13,823 bases of DNA from contig MU858398.1 of NCBI GenBank assembly GCA_033297075.1, positions 1-13,823 on the forward strand. The letters run 5' to 3'. The number at the start of each line of letters is the position of its first letter. Positions within the stretch are counted from its first letter, which is position 1. Below the pieces are notes generated by a model. That model did no database searches and was not told the DNA's origin. It worked only from the letters and a program-made list of their open reading frames with translations. Below are positions 7,356-13,823 of this stretch, piece after piece. The translations under genes and the position numbers were made by a program. This stretch comes from Rhypophila decipiens. Lineage: Eukaryota; Ascomycota; Sordariomycetes; Sordariales; Naviculisporaceae.

Positions 7356-9359
7356 CTATCTCCTTCTCGTCCCTATATCCTTATTCCTGTGAGGAAATAA
7401 AACACGGCTTTGGCTGCTCGGCTTTTTCTGGCCTGTTGATATGCTACCGGACGGCTTTCTCTTGTTGCGGCCCATCGTGCTGTTGCTGGTATTTGCTTGG
7501 GACAGAACACTGCCGTGGCTACGGATAGTCCAGGGAGGCGGTTGCTGGAGCCTTTCTACCGCACGTCTCTTCGTGGCCGCCTCTATTGCCTTGTCCCAGT
7601 CGTATTTTGGACTCTGACCACCCCCAACAGCATTACTGGATTCTTGTTTCCCGTCTTGGTGCCGACTGCTGCTGTGCTTGAGATCATGTGTCGAGCTCTG
7701 TAGCTTATTGTTTTCCGTGGTGTTTCCTCCCTCGGGTACTCGGGAGGATTGAAGTGCTATGGGCGTGGTTTCCGTCAGTTGGCCTGTAGGCCGTTGGCCT
7801 GGCATTATTGCAGAATTGTATGTGGCTTTTCGGTCCACTGGCTTGCGGGTTTTCACTCTCCTCAGCTTTTTGTCAACTATCCGGCGGTCGTGTGCCGCTT
7901 CTGTTATATTTTTATGAGCTTCGGAATGGTCATTTCTCTGGGAATCCTCCCTTGCTACCCCCTGTGGGACATGGTTCTGCCTGAATGCCTCCGTTGCTTG
8001 TAGTCCTGAACCTCGTGGTGGCACGGGTATTGGTAGACCGTGTGATTGTAATCTCGCGGGCTGTACTACCGGCGGCGATTGTCGTGATGCAAATAACCCT
8101 CTGGTCATGGGGTCGGGATCCATTCCCCCGCTGGTCGATTGGTCCAGCACTCTGTGAGTTCTAGTTGAGGACATTGGCTGTTTCGACCCTTTTCGGTTGA
8201 TATCACCTCCCAGTAAACGTTCCAATATTCCTTTCTTGTGCTTGGCTTTGCTTTCGACCCTCCATGGTGTTATCATTGGACCCACTGGAACAGAGGCTTC
8301 CGGCGCCTTCCCAACTCGGGGTTGTTCCATGTGGTAAGCTGGACGGGGGTGCAAGTATTCGGAAGGCTGCGAAGCGGCGAGGGGCTGCTGATGCTCGGCC
8401 GGATCGCGATGTGCAACCGGCTGTAAATGCGCCATGAACTGTGAATGCGCCCTCGGCTGCGGATGTGAATTGGGTGGTGTATTTGGCAGATTCGTGGTTT
8501 GTATATGTTCCATGGCCCGATTATTTGAAGGAATATAGTCGGTATATAGCCTCGAAGTCACTCCAACCGAGCCGGCGGGTATGACTGGCGCCATATAACT
8601 CGTATGGTTATGAGTATAGTACGTTGCCTTGTTGTATTGTACCTGCCGGTTCTTATCGATAACGGGAGGATGTATGACAATGTGCTGAAACACTTCCATT
8701 TCGGACGTAGGTGGACGACTTGTTGATTCTCTGTATTCTGCACCGCGCTCTCGGGATTCTCGACGCTGTGAATGTGCTCGACGCTTTGAGCGTTCTGGTC
8801 TATATGTAGGCAAAGGTTCGTGGTCTTTCTCGTCCAGCCGATCGTCAGACTGTTGGTCTTCTAGTCTCTCGCCCTCCAGCCCATTACCGGACTGTTGAGG
8901 AACGGGCGTAGTATCTAGGACGTCCTTCAATTCCCGCCGGGAAGAATACCCGAATACCTCGTGCCACCTTTTTGTGGTCCTCCGGTCAACTATGAGTTCG
9001 TCTTTGACACGGTCCGGGAACCAATACTCAACGTCAGCATACACGTTCCCCTTCATCATATCATGGTAGTACCCTTTGATGCCCCACTTAATGGCTTCGA
9101 TCAACCATCCGCACACTTCCCAACCCACAGGTAGTCTTTCGTATGGCCTTTTACGTAGTGGTTACCAAAAGTCCCTGTGAGGGGACTTCTCGAACTGACA
9201 ATGGTACCAAAGCCACCGGTCGCCCAACGGGACTATATCTGGATAATCCCTATATGGCTCTCCCTTGAATGGCCATGGTGTACCGCATCCAGTGCAGAGA
9301 TCTATTGTGTGAACAGGACGCCCTTCCGGGTCAAAAACCTCATTCTCCCTTACCTCCAT
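7356..9359 (-). CDS. Unrecognised large disordered protein with Cys/Trp-rich N-terminus; TAA inside frame
   Basis: I do not recognise the family. ATG at 9357-9359 opens MEVRENEVFDPEGRPVHTID, followed by C22-T-G-C25 and a W49-L-W-Y-H-C54 stretch. The same frame then meets TAA at 9162-9164 and continues open for 601 codons to 7356, through YERLPVGWEVCGWLIEAIKW. A possible 60-bp intron (9207-9148, donor GTACCA, acceptor AAAAG) removes the stop in phase and joins DRWLW to PYERLPVGWE. A second option, 84 bp with donor GTCAGT and acceptor GGGAAG, also stays in frame; both use weak signals. Otherwise it is a nonsense mutation. The next ~60 residues look folded (YADVEYWFPDRVKDEL, then TKRWHEVFGYSSRREL). 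The remaining ~500 are disordered: Arg/Glu-rich, then His/Gln/Pro-rich (HPQPRAHSQFMAHLQPVAH), then basic. No signal peptide or membrane segment is seen. The codon frame is certain and the gene model at the 5' end is not. Confidence 0.7.
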
Positions 9360-9455
9360 TCCCACTCAGTGAGCGTGCGCTTGATGACAGTCTGGTGAAG
9401 ATGCCAAGTTGGGAATGGGATTCGTATGAGCAGTGAATATGAGTCTGGTAAATAA

Positions 9456-9500
9456 CTAAACAGGCCATGCAAGCTGGACGAGACGTGATAATTCAGCCAT
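9456..9500 (-). other. 14-codon upstream ORF in the leader of the disordered-protein gene
   Basis: An ATG in strong context (A at -3, G at +4) at 9498-9500 opens a 14-codon frame, MAELSRLVQLAWPV, ending in TAG at 9456-9458. It lies between the TATA box (9573-9580) and the main ATG (9359), so it should be in the message. A second ATG falls inside it in another frame. It could dampen translation of the main frame. Confidence 0.4.
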
Positions 9501-9572
9501 GCTATGTTCGTAAGTGCTGCTGATTTTATTGGAAGAGGATGGAGAATGGGATCCGAGAGAGGGGTCCTGCCA

Positions 9573-9580
9573 TATTTATA
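9573..9580 (-). promoter_or_regulatory. TATA box of the disordered-protein gene
   Basis: On the minus strand the sequence reads GGGTATAAATA, a consensus TATA box 214 bp upstream of the start ATG. The same 11-mer precedes the plus-strand gene at 11887 at nearly the same distance. Confidence 0.55.
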
Positions 9581-11680
9581 CCCGTTCAGTGGCTCACATC
9601 ATGTCGTTGCTCGCCAGAAAACTCACCATGACAGGACAGCGAGACTCGACTCTAGTGAATCATGGAGAAGCAGAAGTTTGGTTTGGATATTGTCAATGGC
9701 TGGCTGAGACAAAAGTGACATGGAGTGACAGGGGACGATGTGTGGTAACTGGTTAGGACAAAATGGCGTACGATTACAGCTCTCCAAAGACACCGGGGAA
9801 TGATACACCATATATCATGAAATATATCGGTATCGCATCATTGCATATTTACGTCCGATCTCCAAGGTCAAGGAGCTGGTCTCATGCATCATATTATTTT
9901 CAACACAAAGGTATTGTACTTGCACCATTTCCATACCACATCCCTCCACATGTTGGAGAGCGGTCATCCCAAGTCTCTCCATTCACTTGCTGTGAACCCC
10001 GCCAGTTACAAACCATAGAACGAGTCATCAATAGGCCTGGAAACTTTGAGTACCGAGGTGCCTTGTACAAGGTGACTGGTCGCTAATGGGTATGGCCCCC
10101 CACAGTGACTGCCTCAAAACATGTCATTGTAGGGATGAGTACTGACACAGCAACATATCTCATCCCAACTAGATGTTGCTGGCTGCCCGCCAAGCTAAAA
10201 GCCATTTTCGCATGACGCAAGATTCTCCTGAACTCTCTTGGCATGTCAATCAGGTTTACACAGTCAGTACTGCCGGTTCATACCTTCGTGATGAGAGAGA
10301 AAGTCTGAGAAAGTATCCACCGCCGGTACTTTATGAGTATGTGACGCCGGTGGGTTTGTCATGGAAACATTTGGTGAACGGCTCCTAGTCTTCCGAATCA
10401 AAGGATAAAACAACTGAATAAAAGGCATATATTTTTACACCTTATAGAGACACATACAAGGCTTACAAGGTAGACGTATATACGCATAGCCGGAGAAAGC
10501 ACCACCGCCTAACTCAGACAAACACAAGGCGTATTATTCGCCTCAGAAAGACATAAGCAACGAACTAGAGCTTTTGTACATAGATAATCCAGAAAAGCCC
10601 ATTAGCGAGCTCGGTATCCTGAGGCTGCTATCTGGAAAAGTTTGACTTTGCCTCGACAACGGCGCACAAAAACGACAGGAATTTAAGAGAAGGGACAGTC
10701 GTGGGATTGGCGAGGCTTGGGCATATGCAGGACACAAGAGATAATTGATACTCAGTATTGGTTAGAGCTGCTGATAAGTGAGAAATGGTTCCTCTTTGGT
10801 TTTAAGCCCCATTAATCCCTCTGCGATGTTTGGCAGTTCTGACCTCGATGCATTACTTTAATATTAAGAATTAGTCACCTTATATCGACTCTCGTACATG
10901 GATTCCCAGACCGGACGGTTCGAGGATGGCTCTCGTGAGTAATCACAGACGCCGGAGCATTTACAGAACTGTCATAGTACGTATTTTGTCTCCACAGTGA
11001 CAGGGAACGAAATTGCTCCCTCAGTGGCTAATCCTCGGCAATGATGGAGACTGTTACTCTTTTTTTTTGTTCATTGACTGGGGTCAGATTCAGAATCAGT
11101 CGTTTATCTGGAGCTGTTCAATGTGGTAAGCTGGCTCGTCAGTGCTCTGTCCTCGCCATGACCAACGCTGGACTATCGACTGGCCTTTGACACCTCGCTG
11201 TCCTTTCCCGCTACTAGCTGTACAATATGATTCACGTTTGTATGTTGGTGATTCACATTGGCTCTCCATATACATCTTTTTTGTGGGTTCCATCATTCTT
11301 TCCATGCCATGACTTCTGATCTCGGCTGGCACCAGATACTTTCGTTATAAACAGAACCAATGGACCAGGACGCCCGGTTGGTCTGTCCCTGAAGTATTTG
11401 TCGACCTGGAACCCTTCAATTTGTTAGATTGGCTTGCAATGTCCTCGCCCTGCCACTTGGAACTGTCATGATGTTCAACCAGAAACCGTCCATGATTCAC
11501 AAAAGAATATCCAATATACTGTCCGTCACTTATGAACATTGAGTCCGGCATGTTCCATATTGGGAACAAAAGGTCACTCTTGGTCACTAGACGTGGACCG
11601 CAGTCAAGAGTTGCGACATTATTGACTCTCTAGCTTTCTTCCATTCTTGATGATACATGACAGAGAGTCTGGATTCGGGG
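9581..11680. other. 2.1-kb intergenic region, no convincing gene
   Basis: This is the divergent upstream space of the two flanking genes. A plus frame at 9763-10086 (107 codons) has an excellent start context (ACAAAATGGC) but unbiased third positions and no recognisable content. A minus frame at 11345-11554 is somewhat protein-like. Neither is supported enough to call a gene. No tRNA is seen: GGTTCGAGGAT near 10917 resembles a B box but has no cloverleaf around it. Confidence 0.45.
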
Positions 11681-11688
11681 TATAAATA
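11681..11688 (+). promoter_or_regulatory. TATA box of the Cys/Trp-repeat gene
   Basis: TATAAATA lies inside the palindrome GGGGTATAAATACCCC and 199 bp upstream of the start at 11887. The ~200-nt leader between them contains no ATG, which supports both the promoter and the chosen start codon. The palindromic setting means it could also be read from the minus strand. Confidence 0.6.
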
Positions 11689-11886
11689 CCCCCCCACGTC
11701 CCCTCGACTCCTAAACAATTCCATTCTCTGTTTTTGTCTTCGGCTATCGAGGCAACTGAGCAGTCGCAAAACCTTCCCATTAAGTAACATCTACTTTATA
11801 GTATTCCCCAAGCAGAGAGCCCTAGCTCGACACTTACCATACTAAAAAGAAAGGTTTCCAAACCAGCACACCAGCCAGGGCAAAGG

Positions 11887-13101
11887 ATGGCAGACAAATG
11901 GGGCGATCGCGACCGCAGAATGGTGCTAGCCAACAACGGTACTGATCAATATCCACTCTATGACGACTCGGAGCCCGAGGAAATTGTGTACAACTTTCCT
12001 CCGCTCTCACGCTCCACAAATGGAAGTGGCCGATACCATCGCATCCATAAGTTTGATACTCCAACTCAAAGCTCTTCCTCTTCCTCTGGCTACCCTACCA
12101 CCGAGGCAGGATACTACTACCCTGATTATACCCAACTGGGGTCGAGCGGCCGACCTTCTCCTCATACAGGGGATGGCTACTATCCCCCGCCGGGTGTTGG
12201 TCGTTCTGAACAGTATCCGGAACGCAGCTATCAGTCGCCCGATGGATACGACCCCCTCGTAAAATACAAAACAAAGCCACCAGCTATTCAGAACGACATA
12301 CCCGGCGCTAGCAGACGCATTACCCTCGGCAGCCTCCGTCCCTCGATTGCCGAACAGCAGGGAAATGTGAACCGAACGTCAATGTCCTTTCCGCCGGGGT
12401 CTCGACAAGGAGGTTCAGAGATGAGGATGAACGATACGGTACAGCGACAGACACCAGTCAGGGTCGATGTTAAGACGGCGCTTTTGGGGACAGGCTTCCA
12501 AGACCCTTCCGCTCCCTGCAGAGCCGGCCAGGCAAGCAACAGAGACGCCAGGAAAGATCCCGGAATATACGTCGGCAAGAAATTTGGGCCGTTCGCGCTG
12601 GCAGAAGGTATCCGAGGACTACCCGGAATGAGACACTACCCGGTTCCACAACCTTTTGGAGATGGCACCCACGGGCAACCTAACAAAATTATCAAGAAGC
12701 ACGAACATTGGGATGGGAAAGGTTCCACGATATCCAGGAACGGGCGGTGCATACCGGGATTTTGTTTTCCGTTTCTTCACGAACAGGGAAAAAAGGCATG
12801 GCATTGGAGCTTCCGAGACGAAACTGAGTGGCTGCTTGACAGGTGGTGTGTTGAAGGTTTCTGTTACCCTTTCCTTGACGGGACACCCCATGGCCCGAAA
12901 CCGGAGCAGGGACATGAATGCTGGGATGGCTGTGGTAAGGTAATACCTGCGGAAGATAGGAAAGATTGTAAAGATGGCCACTGTTACCCTTCGATATTCA
13001 TGGACATGGAGCGTGATAACGAAGACCGCAGGAAGAAAAAGAAGCAGGAGGGCGAGAAGTACTATTATGGTCAGGAATATGATGGCAGGGTTGGAAGATA
13101 A
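11887..13101 (+). CDS. Unrecognised 404-aa protein with three C-terminal Cys/Trp repeats
   Basis: I do not recognise the family. The start is the first ATG after a consensus TATA box. Residues 1-225 are disordered and rich in Tyr, Pro, Ser and Gly (a Ser run at 62-67, repeated GYYYP/GYYPP patches), a composition common in condensate-forming or RNA-associated proteins. From about 225 a folded-looking segment begins (PGIYVGKKFGPFALAEGIRG). Three related units follow: HEHW(275)...C288-IPGF-C293-FPFL; WHW(307)...C321-VEGF-C326-YPFL; HECW(346)-DGC(349)...C361-KDGH-C366-YPSI. The consensus is HxxW or WHW, 12-14 residues, then C-x2-G-[FH]-C-[FY]-P-[FS]. Paired Cys four residues apart plus His in a protein without a signal peptide suggest metal binding more than disulfides, but that is inference. 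The end is Lys/Arg/Tyr-rich (RRKKKKQEGEKYYYG). It is one uninterrupted exon. Confidence 0.82.
   Translation: MADKWGDRDRRMVLANNGTDQYPLYDDSEPEEIVYNFPPLSRSTNGSGRYHRIHKFDTPTQSSSSSSGYPTTEAGYYYPDYTQLGSSGRPSPHTGDGYYPPPGVGRSEQYPERSYQSPDGYDPLVKYKTKPPAIQNDIPGASRRITLGSLRPSIAEQQGNVNRTSMSFPPGSRQGGSEMRMNDTVQRQTPVRVDVKTALLGTGFQDPSAPCRAGQASNRDARKDPGIYVGKKFGPFALAEGIRGLPGMRHYPVPQPFGDGTHGQPNKIIKKHEHWDGKGSTISRNGRCIPGFCFPFLHEQGKKAWHWSFRDETEWLLDRWCVEGFCYPFLDGTPHGPKPEQGHECWDGCGKVIPAEDRKDCKDGHCYPSIFMDMERDNEDRRKKKKQEGEKYYYGQEYDGRVGR
12694..12999 (+). repeat. Three coding copies of a Cys/Trp protein repeat
   Basis: This interval covers residues 270-371 of the 404-aa protein. Equivalent cysteines are spaced 33 residues between units one and two and 40 between units two and three. 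The units match at protein level (C-x2-G-aromatic/His-C-aromatic-Pro) but little at DNA level, so the duplication is old and the residues appear to be under selection. Confidence 0.65.
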
Positions 13102-13670
13102 GCTCCATGCTACAGCTATCCACCACTTCTGCGCTTATACGGGTTTTTCTTTTAAAAAAGAAACAGGGGCTAAGAACGAGGATGGCGTGGACACTGTAAA
13201 TCTGATTTCTTTGGACGTGTCACCGCAGAGAGGTATTGAGTCCATGGAGGAACTTCTCATTGCGTTTCTTTCCTTTTTACCTAGTTTTGTTTTCATTCGC
13301 TCGTCGTGTTTTGAGATAGCAAGATAGGACGCCATATATCTATATAGGCAGACAGAATGATACTTTTGTTATTGATATAGATTAGAGTCTGTGTTGGAGG
13401 GTCTTAATTTCTTACCCTTCTCAAGTTCTCACTAATTCATGATATCTGTTCATTTTAAATGGCTTGACTCCTAAGATTCATTATTTCAACGCCTATTTCA
13501 GGTGAATAAATCGCGTAAAATACCTAAATCCAAGAGGTATATACTTCCCCAAATATGTATAAGGAGGATCCCATAAATACCTTGAGTTAGACATGAATAA
13601 CGTTATGCATATTCGGAGAAGTAATAATGGCCTGAAATATATATAAATACACATATATTAATGTTGGATC
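13102..13670. other. AT-rich 3' flank, no gene seen
   Basis: Base composition becomes clearly AT-rich after about 13330, with runs such as TATATCTATATA and ATATATATAAATAC. No frame of note exists. A frame running over the end of the preceding gene (12974-13327) is a shadow. The change in composition could mark the edge of a repeat-rich region, consistent with the structure at the right end. Confidence 0.5.
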
Positions 13671-13673
13671 AAA

Positions 13674-13708
13674 CGCTGTAAGCGAAGGTTCTGGCAGTGG
13701 CCAGAACC
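13674..13708. repeat. Perfect inverted repeat, 9-bp stem and 4-base loop
   Basis: GGTTCTGGC (13687-13695) and GCCAGAACC (13700-13708) are exact reverse complements around AGTG. A smaller stem, CGCT-GTA-AGCG, lies just before it at 13674-13684. No T-run follows on either strand, so this is not a typical terminator. It resembles the hairpin at 13782-13806. Confidence 0.7.
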
Positions 13709-13725
13709 ATGTATTTGTAATAAGT

Positions 13726-13823
13726 TGTCACAGCCGCGTAAACTGACGCGTAATGGCTTGCCACCATTCACAACTATAAGAGGCTCTCTGGCGAGGCCAG
13801 AGAACCGAGATAGAAAAAGTAAG
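13726..13823 (+). mobile_element. Possible start of an LTR (retrotransposon or solo LTR), cut by the window edge
   Basis: The block starts TGTCACAGCC and is packed with stems: GTTGT/ACAAC (13724-13728 with 13770-13774) encloses CGCGT/ACGCG (13735-13739, 13746-13750) and AATGG/CCATT (13752-13756, 13764-13768). ACTATAAGAGGC near 13773 looks like a TATA box and is followed by a long hairpin (13782-13792 with 13796-13806, one mismatch). A TG start, structured U3-like sequence and internal TATA fit the beginning of an LTR. No polypurine tract precedes it, so it would be a left-hand or solo LTR. The far end and target duplication lie outside the window, so this is tentative. Confidence 0.35.

Noticed and set aside
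9763..10086. Plus-strand frame of 107 codons with excellent start context (ACAAAATGGC)
   Set aside because: Third positions are unbiased, the product resembles nothing I know, and it lies in a long divergent promoter region. Joining it to the frame at 10173-10388 by the GTATGG...CAACTAG intron fails because a TAA precedes the donor.
10173..10388. Plus-strand frame of 71 codons
   Set aside because: It is short, has no recognisable domain, and cannot be spliced in frame to the upstream candidate.
10911..10930. tRNA B-box-like GGTTCGAGGAT
   Set aside because: There is no matching A box, acceptor stem or anticodon arm around it.
11345..11554. Minus-strand small gene candidate starting MPDSMFISDGQYIG
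   Set aside because: It is protein-like, but has no supported promoter or splice model and its upstream extension hits TAG. It is kept only as a finding about a possible decayed duplication.
13687..13708. Rho-independent terminator
   Set aside because: The stem is perfect but no T-run follows on either strand, and the genome is fungal, where such terminators are not expected for Pol II genes.

Overview
The window looks like a nuclear fragment of a filamentous ascomycete (Pezizomycotina). The signs are short GT-AG introns (71 and 75 bp in the clearest gene) with a CTAAC/CTTAC-like branch site, C/G-rich third codon positions in true reading frames, genes separated by 1-2.5 kb on both strands, and a fungal-type DHA1 drug/proton antiporter. 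No bacterial operon, CRISPR array, rRNA or tRNA was found. The genus cannot be fixed from the sequence alone.

Layout, left to right. (1) 1-290 is 3' flank of the first gene and holds a 22-bp imperfect tandem repeat. (2) 291-2206, minus: a three-exon MFS multidrug transporter of 589 residues with an unusually long acidic loop between membrane segments 8 and 9. (3) 2207-4464: a divergent intergenic region with a small GATA/CCAAT cluster. (4) 4465-5454, plus: an unrecognised 329-residue, highly charged, probably nuclear protein. (5) 5885-6382, minus: a convergent gene whose coding signal moves between frames twice, one break lying at a run of seven Gs; it is probably a decayed gene or carries assembly indels. 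A perfect CRE (TGACGTCA) lies in its 5' flank. (6) 6930-7274: a diverged ~215-bp tandem duplication in the 3' flank of the next gene. (7) 7356-9359, minus: a large, mostly disordered protein (about 650 residues) with a Cys/Trp-rich N-terminus. Its frame is interrupted by a TAA that must be a nonsense codon or lie in a ~60-bp intron. (8) 9360-11886: 2.5 kb with no convincing gene, bounded by two nearly identical TATA boxes, one for each flanking gene. (9) 11887-13101, plus: an unrecognised 404-residue protein with a disordered Tyr/Pro/Ser-rich N-terminal half and three copies of a Cys/Trp repeat near the C-terminus. (10) 13102-13823: AT-rich flank ending in a dense cluster of hairpins that may be the start of an LTR.

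Nothing shows that these genes form one pathway. Apart from the transporter they look like lineage-restricted genes without familiar domains. The most distinctive items are the Cys/Trp repeat protein and its resemblance in promoter design to the neighbouring Cys/Trp N-terminal gene, the interrupted gene at 9162-9164, and the double-frameshift gene at 5885-6382.
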